Below, one piece after another: positions 33,665 through 41,589 of a stretch of DNA of 64,000 bases (positions are counted from its first letter, which is position 1; every line of letters begins with the position of its first letter). Both the position numbers and the translations under genes were made by a program. The stretch lies in assembly GCF_963931675.1 (NCBI RefSeq), contig NZ_OZ007039.1, positions 2,083,806-2,147,805 of the forward strand. Reading direction: 5' to 3'. Under the pieces are notes generated by a model. That model saw nothing but the letters and a program-made list of their open reading frames with translations, was not told where the DNA came from and made no database searches. The DNA is from an uncultured Alistipes sp. (GTDB lineage Bacteria > Bacteroidota > Bacteroidia > Bacteroidales > Rikenellaceae).

Positions 33665-35416
33665 CTATTGGATGGGTGTGTAGAGGAGTTCGAAGTCGTC
33701 GACCCACATGATGCTCTGGGCACTGCCGATGAAGTAGTCTCCCCATCGTGAGGCCGAGCAGACCACCATAATATGGGTAGGCTTCTTATCTGTCGAGGTG
33801 TATTCGATCGGGATGGTGATTTGGGTCCACTCGCCGACGCTCTCCTTGAAGATGTACTCGCCATAGCCGATGACGTCCTCGCCCTTCGGATTGAAGAAGG
33901 TCTTCACGTCGCGCGTGTCGATGCTCACCGGGCAGGAATCCGAACCGAAGGGCTGTCCGCCATTCTTGTCATTGCCGGCTCCGTCCTTGCCCATGCCGTA
34001 CTTCTCCTTGGTCCAGGTTCCGAGTGCGATGTAGATCGAACCGTTGTCCGGATCGCCTTTCTGGAGGTTCTCCCCGGCGGGCTGTGTGGTACCTACCGAG
34101 GAGATACTGCCGCAACTGTATTTCGCCCAGACGCGCAGGGCCGTAGGCCGCAATGTGAAGGGGCGCCCGAAATTCACGATTCCGTTCGTGCCCACGGTGG
34201 CGGCGAACTCTCCCGTGAAGATGTTTCCGGCGGCCAGTTTGATTCCCAGCACGTTGGTGCTTGCGAGTTTGGCCGATTTCGTTCCCGTGGAGCCGGGCCG
34301 GACGGTCGTCTCATCGGGGGTTGTGACGTTGTCCTTGTCGCTGATGGTCGTCGAGCCGTTGTTACCCGTGGCCCAGAAGGGGGAGATCGGCAGCCCTGCT
34401 TCATCCGAGAGATAGGGCAGCCACGGCTTGCCCGGTTTGGACCACTCCTCCAAGCCGTTGTTGGGGAACTGTTGGACTCCTTCGGTGGTAACGGTCGTAG
34501 GGTCGCTCTCGTCGCTGCCGCAGTAGGACTTGAACTGGTAGGTCGTCAGGGGTTCGGCGGTGAAGGCGGCCGAGAAGGTTCCGCCGTCGATCTCCACATC
34601 GGGGACCTCCGACCATTCGCCCTCGGTGCCGACCCGGTAGCGGAAGCCCATCGCCTGCCCGGCAATGCCCGAACCGCGGAGCCAGACGACGCCCGACCAG
34701 GCATCACAGGCCTCGGTCGAGACGGTCTTGTCCGTGGGCAGGATGTAGAGCACCCAGCGTTCGGTGCGTCCGTGGCAGGTGACATCCACGAAGTGGGGGG
34801 TTCCGAGCGTGGGGTCCTCCGCATCGGGCGAACTGTAATCCATGGCCGAGAGCTCCTCCATCGTGGGGGAGTAGGTCGTGGTGACCGTCTCCGTGGAGGC
34901 GGGCCCGAGTTTGAGTTCGGAGATCGTCACCTGGCTGCGGTCGGCATCCTTGGCGACATAGGCCCTGGCGATACGGTTGTCGAGGTCGAATTCCGGGGCT
35001 CCGATCTGTCCTTCGACCTGGAAACTCAGCGGAATGGTCTGCGAGGCGACGATCTGCCAGTCGTAATCCTCGTAGAGCGTCAGGGTGACGTAGAGGGGGG
35101 TGCGCAGGTCGAACGTCCCGGTCACCTCCCGCGAGGACCGGATATTGTCGAGGAAGGTCTGCTGGTCGATGTTCGTATTGTGCGGGGTGACGGAGTAGGT
35201 CACCTCTTCGATGTGTACGTTTTGGATGTCGGTGGCTTCGTCGAGTGCGAGGGTCACCGTGCGGGTTGCCGCGTCGACGCCCTCGAGCGTGAAGCCTTCG
35301 CCCTGCACGTTGTTGATGGCGACCTCCACGGTCGGGTAGGGCAGGTCGTTGTCGATGCACGACATCCCCGGGAGCGTCGCTCCCGCGAGGAGCAGATAGG
35401 CAAGGAGTCGTTTCAT
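33665..35416 (-). CDS. PCMD-domain lipoprotein, last gene of the surface operon
   Basis: A 583-residue lipoprotein (signal ending PGMSC, Cys20). The N-terminal half has Ig-like or beta-sandwich repeats (about 25-310). The C-terminal part (about 315-583) matches the Bacteroidetes PCMD domain (putative carbohydrate metabolism domain): NGLEEWSKPGKPWLPY, SPFWATGNNGSTTI, LAAGNIFTGEF and THIMVVCSASRWGDYF...WVDDFELLY. PCMD folds as a lectin-like jelly roll, so glycan binding is plausible but untested. It follows the second barrel gene after 3 nt and is closed by the 33578 terminator. It shares PCMD with the 37252 protein. Confidence 0.8.
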   Translation of the reverse strand: MKRLLAYLLLAGATLPGMSCIDNDLPYPTVEVAINNVQGEGFTLEGVDAATRTVTLALDEATDIQNVHIEEVTYSVTPHNTNIDQQTFLDNIRSSREVTGTFDLRTPLYVTLTLYEDYDWQIVASQTIPLSFQVEGQIGAPEFDLDNRIARAYVAKDADRSQVTISELKLGPASTETVTTTYSPTMEELSAMDYSSPDAEDPTLGTPHFVDVTCHGRTERWVLYILPTDKTVSTEACDAWSGVVWLRGSGIAGQAMGFRYRVGTEGEWSEVPDVEIDGGTFSAAFTAEPLTTYQFKSYCGSDESDPTTVTTEGVQQFPNNGLEEWSKPGKPWLPYLSDEAGLPISPFWATGNNGSTTISDKDNVTTPDETTVRPGSTGTKSAKLASTNVLGIKLAAGNIFTGEFAATVGTNGIVNFGRPFTLRPTALRVWAKYSCGSISSVGTTQPAGENLQKGDPDNGSIYIALGTWTKEKYGMGKDGAGNDKNGGQPFGSDSCPVSIDTRDVKTFFNPKGEDVIGYGEYIFKESVGEWTQITIPIEYTSTDKKPTHIMVVCSASRWGDYFIGSAQSIMWVDDFELLYTPIQ

Positions 35417-35419
35417 GCG

Positions 35420-36403
35420 TTATTGCTTTTTCTTGTCCCACATATGGATCGTCATACCGATGTTGATGGCCAGGATGTTGAGTTTGAACTTCATCTTCGA
35501 GGCCTCACGGGTTCCGATCTTGTTTCCCAGTTCGTCCTTCTGGGTGACGGAGGTGTACTGTATTCCGCCGAGCCCGAACGAGAGGTTCGCGCAGACATTG
35601 GGGAAGATGTAGACCGCCGCTCCCGGATTAAACGCCAGTTTGAGCTGCGTATTGTCACTGTAGGTCTGTTTTACCTTTCCTTCGGACTCGTAGGCGAATC
35701 TCGACGAACCCTTCGATACCGAGAGCTCGAACTCGGCGAAGAGCCCGAAACGCCCTTTGGGATCGAGTCCGGCGTAGGAGCGGTGGAAGATTCCGAACGA
35801 GTAGTTGTTGCTGTTGAAGTCGAGGTAGGGGATGTTGAGTGAGACGTCGTTGTTTTCGCCCAGGTCGAAGATGGCGCCCTTGTCGAGCGTTCCGCTCATG
35901 TAGTTGTAGCCGAAGCGGACACCCAGACAGCGGTTGTCGCGGTAGAAGTATCCGATGAACGGTTTCACGGTGGCGGCCGTACCGTCGGCATTGATGTTGT
36001 CCAGGATGAGCAGGATATCCGTGTCGTCGCTCGACAGCGTGCCGTAGGAGGCCGTCAGACCCATGATCACCTCACCCTTGTAGGTGAACTTGAGTTTGTT
36101 GATTTCGCGGTCGATGCGTCGGCGGGTGGGCAGGAAGCGTTGTTTCGGGGCCGCTTTGAGCGGAGCGGCAGCAATTGATGCCGACTGCCGGGATTTCTGC
36201 AGAGTGTCCGCCTTTCCGGAAGCGGTCGGCCGGGGAATTGCGCGGTTTGCGGTCGTTGTCGGGGTCTCGTTTTTCCCGGGTTTCTCCGAGGCGGATTCAA
36301 CGGCTTGTGCCGTGACCGGTTGGGTCGGTTTCCCGGGGACGTGCTGCGCCGCTGCCGGAAGTGTCAGGCAGAGCGTAATCAGGATGAGTATGGATCGTTT
36401 CAT
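35420..36403 (-). CDS. Outer-membrane beta-barrel protein, second of a paralogous pair
   Basis: A 327-residue exported protein (signal ending TLPAAAQ). Residues 20-95 are low-complexity and rich in Pro, Ala, Thr and Lys. The rest (about 100-327) looks like a small 8- to 12-strand barrel: KGEVIMGLTASYGTLSSDD, FIGYFYRDNRCLGVRFGYNY, RFGLFAEFELSVSKGSSRFAYE and the ending KFKLNILAINIGMTIHMW. It aligns by eye with the upstream barrel gene over the whole barrel. It lies 12 nt after that gene and 3 nt before the PCMD lipoprotein. Function is unknown; anchoring or export of operon products is a guess. Confidence 0.75.
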   Translation of the reverse strand: MKRSILILITLCLTLPAAAQHVPGKPTQPVTAQAVESASEKPGKNETPTTTANRAIPRPTASGKADTLQKSRQSASIAAAPLKAAPKQRFLPTRRRIDREINKLKFTYKGEVIMGLTASYGTLSSDDTDILLILDNINADGTAATVKPFIGYFYRDNRCLGVRFGYNYMSGTLDKGAIFDLGENNDVSLNIPYLDFNSNNYSFGIFHRSYAGLDPKGRFGLFAEFELSVSKGSSRFAYESEGKVKQTYSDNTQLKLAFNPGAAVYIFPNVCANLSFGLGGIQYTSVTQKDELGNKIGTREASKMKFKLNILAINIGMTIHMWDKKKQ

Positions 36404-36415
36404 GACGTACCGGGT

Positions 36416-37234
36416 TTAGAGATAGAAGGCCATGCCGAGGCCGATCGAGAAGATGTTGACCTTGAAATTCATCTGGCTGAGGTTGCGTTCGCCCACGGTG
36501 ACCTGGTTGTGGACCTGTTCGGAGTGGTTGAACGTGATACCCATCACGCCGACATTTACTTCGACGGCCATGTTGTTCGTGGCGAAGGCGATGATTCCGG
36601 GTGAGATCCCCAGCGAGAGGGTGTATCCCGTTTCGTAGGTTCCCTTCACGGGCGAACCGTTGGCGAAACGGGCTTCGGTTCCGCCTCCTGCGAGCGACAT
36701 TTCGTTGAAGAGTGCGAATCGCTTGCTGCGGCCCAGGGGGATGTACTGCCGCCAGATGGCTGCCACCTGATAGGAGTGCTGCAGGGAGTAGTAGTCCTGG
36801 GCTGCGAGGTTTACGTTGGAGCCTTCATCCCCGAAGTTGATGGCGGCCTTGTCGAGTTTGAGCAGCGAACGCGAGTAGATGAATCTTCCTCCGAGAGCCA
36901 TGTTGTTGCGGACGGCATAGGCGATCATGGGGCTGATCTTGAAGGTATAGCCTTTGGAGTCGATGCCCTCGATGAGCAGGAACTGATAGCTTTTGTTCGA
37001 GTGGGTCGAATAGGAGGCCGTACCGCCGAATACCCACTGGCCTTTCGGGACGAAGAGGTTGTGCGTGTCGGTCAGTCCGCGCCGCTGCCGCATCTCGTTG
37101 ATGGTCAGGGGGCGGTGGACGGCGGAGCTGTCTGCGGCCTGCCGGGCCGGAGCGGGCTCCTGGGCACGTAGCGTGCCGCAGGCTGCCGTAAGGCTCGCTC
37201 CGAGGAGCAGCAGGCGGATGAGTGTTGTGCGCAT
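36416..37234 (-). CDS. Outer-membrane beta-barrel protein, first of a paralogous pair
   Basis: A 272-residue exported protein with a signal sequence (MRTTLIRLLLLGASLTAACG, then RAQEP). Barrel-like strands include QWVFGGTASYSTHSNKSYQ, ISPMIAYAVRNNMALGGRFIYSR, RFALFNEMSLAGGGTEARFANG and the end MNFKVNIFSIGLGMAFYL with terminal Leu after Tyr. The same order of elements occurs in the downstream paralogue, including SMxFKxNIxxIxxGM at the C-terminus. ATG 37234 is chosen because upstream in-frame sequence lies in the previous gene. Gap to the previous gene is 17 nt. Confidence 0.75.
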   Translation of the reverse strand: MRTTLIRLLLLGASLTAACGTLRAQEPAPARQAADSSAVHRPLTINEMRQRRGLTDTHNLFVPKGQWVFGGTASYSTHSNKSYQFLLIEGIDSKGYTFKISPMIAYAVRNNMALGGRFIYSRSLLKLDKAAINFGDEGSNVNLAAQDYYSLQHSYQVAAIWRQYIPLGRSKRFALFNEMSLAGGGTEARFANGSPVKGTYETGYTLSLGISPGIIAFATNNMAVEVNVGVMGITFNHSEQVHNQVTVGERNLSQMNFKVNIFSIGLGMAFYL

Positions 37235-37251
37235 CGTTTTGCCTTTAGTCG

Positions 37252-39399
37252 TTAGTAAACCCACTGGAAGTCGTCGATGTAGAGCCGGTTCGTACTGCAT
37301 CCGTTCATGTAGTCGCCGTACATGTTGGCCGAACACGAAATGACGATCTTACAGGGCTTCGAGGGTTTGGTCTGCTTGACGTAGTAGAAGATTTCGAGCT
37401 CTTTGTCGACCATCTCGTCGCCGGCGGTCGACTCCGTGATCACGAAGCGTCCGTAGCCGATGACCGGGCCTTCGGCCTGGCTCGTCGCCGTGGAGGGGTC
37501 CCACATGCCGCTCGGGGCGCTCATGCCCGAGGAGACGTTGTGCGGGGCGTCCCAGTCGACGATCGCCACGTAGATGATCGCCCGGTCGGGCTGTCCGGCG
37601 GCGATCGGATGGTTGCCGCTTGCGTCCGTGTATTTGGTCATGTCGACCGTCCCGATCGTCGCGTGGTATTTCAGCCGCAGAGCCCGGGGGCGGGCCTGCC
37701 AGTCGTAATCCTTTCCGAACCCGACGGTTCCCTGCGTGGAGGGCTTGACGAAGGTCCCCGAGAAGAGGTTGCCGGCCGCCAGCAGGCCGGCCGCGGTCTG
37801 CGAAGCCAGCAGGGCGCATTTCGAACCGCTTTTCACCTGCTGCGTGCAGAGGCGCGTCAATTGGTCGCCGATGATGGCGCTCATGTAGTTGTTGTTGCCG
37901 CTGCCCCAGAAGGGGGTCGTCTGGTTGTTGATCGTGAAGCAGCTCATCGTACCGTCCTCCATGTCGCCGCCGGGAATGCTCTGGCCCCCTGCGGTGGCGA
38001 ACGACGCGAGGCTCTCCCGTCCGTCGAGCAGCGCCCGGCATTCGTATTCGCCGTCGGCCCGGACGCCCGTTCCGGCCTTCGGCGTGAAGACCGTTAGGCC
38101 GCTCTCGTTGGACGACTCCGTCCATTCGGGGCTGAACGTCGCCGTCCAGGTTTCGCTGCCGGCGTTCGTGCCGGGCAGCTCCTGCCATGCACCCTCCTTG
38201 GTGCGCAGCCCGAAGGTCACCGCCGTGACCGAAGGGTCAAAGACCCGGGCCCGCAGCGTGATGGTGTTGGCCCACAGGTCGTAATCCGCCGTCGAGGGAA
38301 CCAGCACGCCCTGCAAGGCGATGATACACTCCGCGCTGCCGTTTCCGCCGCCGTTGTCCGCGGCTTCGATGTGCAGCGTATGGTCGCCGCCCGCGCATCC
38401 CGTGAAGAAGTCGTCGGAGAGCGTCACCGTGAGGGCGTTCTCGGCCGTCTTCACCACGGCAAGGCCGGCCGTAGGCGTCGAGACGGCTGCCAGCAGATCG
38501 TACGGCTTTTCGTCGAAGGTCAGCGTCGCGGCTGTCGTCGGCTTGACGGTCGTGATCAGGAAGCGCATTTCGCCGCCCTGATACTGCTGCGTTTCGGACA
38601 TCTCGAAACCGTCGCCCTCGATCGTCGGGTCGGGGCTCCAGATGATCGTGTCGTCGAAGTCGTCGGTCGAGTCTTTTACGCGGATTGCCACGGCCTCGAT
38701 GAATCCCGGCAGGTCGGGCGAGTAGCGGAACGTCAACGTATATTTCCCCGGGGTCCGGACGTCGGGAATGGAACCCGTTTTTGTCACCGTTCCGAGCGTG
38801 TTTTGCGTGCCGCTGAAGTGCCACGAAAGGGCATCGGCCCCTTCGTCGAGCGTGAAGTATCCCGTGGCGTCCTCCGTGTAGCGGAGCGTCGAGGCGTCGT
38901 CGGCCCGGCTCTCGTCATAGGCTGCGCCGGGCATCACCCGCACCTCGAAGTTCGTGCCGAAATTTTCGGGAATGGTGCCGTCGAAAACCGCGGCGACAGC
39001 CGCATTCTGCAGGGTGCACCTTACCTCGACGGGGGTATTCACCCCGGGGGTTACGGTAAAGGACTCCTCGCCTTTGTAGAGGCGCTGGGTGAACGAGGCT
39101 GCAACCTCTTCCCCGGCCTCCACCGTCACGCGGTACTCCCCGGCCAGGAGTTCCAGACGCTCCGGAAGGTCCTCCTTTGCGGTGTATTTGCGGATCGGCT
39201 CCCCGTCGCTGTTGTAGAGGTAGACGGTCAGGTGCTCCATCGGATCATAAGCGTCGTCCGCCGCATCCGAACGGGTCGAGACTGTCATCGTGAGGGTTCC
39301 CGAGGCGCCTGGGGCGTCGAGCGGCCGGGAACTCTCCGAGCATCCCGCCACGGCGAGTCCCAGCACCGGGAACAGATATCTGTACAGGCGTTTCATCAT
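37252..39399 (-). CDS. DUF4493-PCMD lipoprotein
   Basis: A 715-residue lipoprotein (signal ending AVAGC, Cys20). An N-terminal DUF4493 region (about 34-130) has GTLTMTVSTRSDAADD and LLAGEYRVTVEAGEEVAASF; a middle run of beta-sandwich repeats follows; the C-terminal PCMD domain (about 460-715) has TTPFWGSGNNNYMSA, LLAAGNLFSGTFV and KIVISCSANMYGDYMNG...LYIDDFQWVY. The TRS at 42-44 resembles a pilin processing site. Its ATG shares one base with the stop of the previous gene (TGATG), so translation is coupled. It combines the two domain types otherwise split in this operon. Confidence 0.8.
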   Translation of the reverse strand: MMKRLYRYLFPVLGLAVAGCSESSRPLDAPGASGTLTMTVSTRSDAADDAYDPMEHLTVYLYNSDGEPIRKYTAKEDLPERLELLAGEYRVTVEAGEEVAASFTQRLYKGEESFTVTPGVNTPVEVRCTLQNAAVAAVFDGTIPENFGTNFEVRVMPGAAYDESRADDASTLRYTEDATGYFTLDEGADALSWHFSGTQNTLGTVTKTGSIPDVRTPGKYTLTFRYSPDLPGFIEAVAIRVKDSTDDFDDTIIWSPDPTIEGDGFEMSETQQYQGGEMRFLITTVKPTTAATLTFDEKPYDLLAAVSTPTAGLAVVKTAENALTVTLSDDFFTGCAGGDHTLHIEAADNGGGNGSAECIIALQGVLVPSTADYDLWANTITLRARVFDPSVTAVTFGLRTKEGAWQELPGTNAGSETWTATFSPEWTESSNESGLTVFTPKAGTGVRADGEYECRALLDGRESLASFATAGGQSIPGGDMEDGTMSCFTINNQTTPFWGSGNNNYMSAIIGDQLTRLCTQQVKSGSKCALLASQTAAGLLAAGNLFSGTFVKPSTQGTVGFGKDYDWQARPRALRLKYHATIGTVDMTKYTDASGNHPIAAGQPDRAIIYVAIVDWDAPHNVSSGMSAPSGMWDPSTATSQAEGPVIGYGRFVITESTAGDEMVDKELEIFYYVKQTKPSKPCKIVISCSANMYGDYMNGCSTNRLYIDDFQWVY

Positions 39400-40766
39400 C
39401 AGTTCTTGGCGGGTTTAACCAAAGTCAGCGTTGTTATGACGTTATGTCCGGCATTGTCGGAGACATCGAGGTGAAACTTGTAAACCACTTCGTCGTTACC
39501 ACCCATTGCCAGAAGCAGTCCGACCAGTTCGGATTTGATTTCGAACTCTACCTGCGTTTGATCCTTGATTTCATCGCCGACGGGCAACAATGCGCCCAGC
39601 GTTTGTCCGAGACCCTCCTCTTTGTTGAGCGTGCAAAGATCCACTCCCGTCTTGAGCGGCTCCAGATTTCCCGTCAGGAGCTCTTCGAGGACTTCGGATT
39701 CGATCCGAACCGTCAGAGACTTGATTCCGCTTTCCGATGCGATGTTGACCAGTACGGGCTTTCCCGCAGTCCCATCGGGATTGGCTTCGAGCGTGTAGGG
39801 TTCGTTGATGTCATGGCCAGCCATCGAGACGGTCAATTCTCCTTCACCGGGCTCTTCGCCTCCGCCCTCCTCATCGAGAATCTCCTCCCAGAGTCCGTCG
39901 GTGCCGTTGACGGTGATCGTGTCGTCGAGCACGAAGTTATCGACCGAAATATCGAATTTGATTTCGCCCTGGTCGGCATAGACGATCACCAGTTCGATTT
40001 TGCGCCACTGCCCGGCCTTGACGCCCGAGATCGTCTTGCTGAAGGTCACATCGCCGCCGTCGGTAAACGAGCCGCTGAGTACGAATTTGAGATCATTGGA
40101 CTCGGCGGCGGGCAGGAAGAAGGCGGCCTGCTGTCCGTCCCAGTACTCCTTCGAGAACTCCAGCGAGGCACTTCCGAGCGAAACGGTGGCTTTCGTCTCG
40201 GCGGTGAGCTGGTCGGCCAGGTCTGCCGAGCAGAGCAGCGTCACCTTGATGTTCTGCAGCGTGCAGACGATCTCCTCTATCGGGGTGGTGGCCCCTTTCG
40301 TAATCGAGAAGGCATAGGTTGTGCCGTAGACCGGGGTGTTCCAGGCCGCAGCCTGGATCTCCTCCGTGCGGTGGGAGCTGACCGTCAGCGTATAGTTGCC
40401 GACCGGCAACTCCTTGGGACCGGCCGCGAGTTCAGCCTGCAACTCCGCATAGGTGCCGTCGAAATGCGAGCTCTGGTCGTCCGTGTTGACGATCCGGACG
40501 AGGTAACCATCCGTATCGATCACCGCACGGGTTGCGGCTTGTGTGGAGGGCGGGGTTTGGGTTTCGTCCTGCGTATCGTCGGGCTGGGTGTCGGTCTCGG
40601 TGTCGTAGATCACGCGCAGACTCATCGCTCCGCTCAGGAAGCCCGTCGTTGCGGAATCGGTCGTTCCGTTCCCCGCGTTTTTGTAGGGGGGCTCCTCGTT
40701 TACGCAGCCCGTCAGCAGGAGGGCGCCCAGACTCAAGGTCGTAAATAATCCGGTAAAGGTTTTCAT
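39399..40766 (-). CDS. DUF4493 lipoprotein
   Basis: A 455-residue lipoprotein (signal ending LLTGC, Cys21). A Thr/Asp/Gln-rich linker (about 55-78, three DTQ-type units) ends in ATRAVIDTDGY, with Arg80 at a position like the pilin processing site. The DUF4493 domain (about 84-270) has YLVRIVNTDDQSS, LPVGNYTLTVSSHRTEEI and VCTLQNIKVTL. The C-terminal part has an acidic Glu/Gly loop followed by a second beta-rich domain. Gap to the preceding gene is 14 nt. Function is unknown; a structural surface subunit is inferred. Confidence 0.75.
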   Translation of the reverse strand: MKTFTGLFTTLSLGALLLTGCVNEEPPYKNAGNGTTDSATTGFLSGAMSLRVIYDTETDTQPDDTQDETQTPPSTQAATRAVIDTDGYLVRIVNTDDQSSHFDGTYAELQAELAAGPKELPVGNYTLTVSSHRTEEIQAAAWNTPVYGTTYAFSITKGATTPIEEIVCTLQNIKVTLLCSADLADQLTAETKATVSLGSASLEFSKEYWDGQQAAFFLPAAESNDLKFVLSGSFTDGGDVTFSKTISGVKAGQWRKIELVIVYADQGEIKFDISVDNFVLDDTITVNGTDGLWEEILDEEGGGEEPGEGELTVSMAGHDINEPYTLEANPDGTAGKPVLVNIASESGIKSLTVRIESEVLEELLTGNLEPLKTGVDLCTLNKEEGLGQTLGALLPVGDEIKDQTQVEFEIKSELVGLLLAMGGNDEVVYKFHLDVSDNAGHNVITTLTLVKPAKN

Positions 40767-40780
40767 ATCTCGTGTCGTTT

Positions 40781-41581
40781 TTATGCGTTGGTTTCCTCTT
40801 CGGCGTTGTCGTTCAGTTCGATGTCGAACGTGCGTTCGTCGAGGAATCCGTCGTCGAGGTTGATCGTCAGCGTGGCGCTGCCGTTGTCGCGGGCGTCGAA
40901 GAGGAACGTGTGGCGCGTGCGTGCGACGGTCTGTTCGAGCGTCTGCTCGGGGAAGGTGTAGCTGCGGTCGAAGGCCGTGCCGGTCTGGCTCTGGATCTTG
41001 GCCGTACCCGTGAGGGTCAGCTTCGAACCGGCCTCGACGAAGACCGCTTCGTCCGCCGTCTCGGCACCGGGCGTGAAGGTAAAGCGGTTCCCGGCCGATG
41101 TCGTGACGGTGAAGGTCGCGTCATGGAAATAGTTCAGAAACGCTTCCGTGGCCGTGACGAGCACCTGTGCATTGGCAATCTGTACGGGAATGGTCTCCTC
41201 GACGCTTTGGCGGGCGACGATTTCGATGTTTTTCGTTCCGTAGTAATAGGGTTTGCCGACCCCCTCGGCCTTTGGATCCCCGTAGGTGAGGGTTGCGGTG
41301 TAGCTCCCGGCCGGAAGCGTTTCGCCCGCGTCGTTGAATGCGGCGAGGCTCTCCCAGGTTTTGGAAAACTCCGTTCCGGAGATCGTGAGGGTGAGTTCCT
41401 CGGCGGTGGGGACCGGCGTGACGGCAATCTCGGCCCGTGTGGTGATCATGGCGTCGGTGCGGCAGGCGATGCGGAGCGTTCCGTATCCGTCGCTGTCCGC
41501 GGGCGTTTCGTTTTCGGAGCATCCTCCGGCTGCTACGGCCGCCGATGCCAGGAGAAGAATCAGTCTGTTTTTCATGTTCAT
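40781..41581 (-). CDS. Small DUF4493 lipoprotein
   Basis: A 266-residue lipoprotein (signal ending AAGGC, Cys21). The N-terminal strand YGTLRIACRTD is followed by ITTRAEIAVTP (Arg49), then the DUF4493 core LTLTISGTEFSKTWESL, LPAGSYTATLTYGDPKAEG, YYYGTKNIEIVARQSVEETIPV and a second half to GSATLTINLDDGFLDERTFDIEL. It contains just the DUF4493 module, with no PCMD, so it is the simplest member of the operon and could be a repeating subunit. Gap to the previous gene is 8 nt. An in-frame ATG two codons in (41575) is also possible. Confidence 0.75.
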   Translation of the reverse strand: MNMKNRLILLLASAAVAAGGCSENETPADSDGYGTLRIACRTDAMITTRAEIAVTPVPTAEELTLTISGTEFSKTWESLAAFNDAGETLPAGSYTATLTYGDPKAEGVGKPYYYGTKNIEIVARQSVEETIPVQIANAQVLVTATEAFLNYFHDATFTVTTSAGNRFTFTPGAETADEAVFVEAGSKLTLTGTAKIQSQTGTAFDRSYTFPEQTLEQTVARTRHTFLFDARDNGSATLTINLDDGFLDERTFDIELNDNAEEETNA

Positions 41582-41589
41582 GGCGGTCG

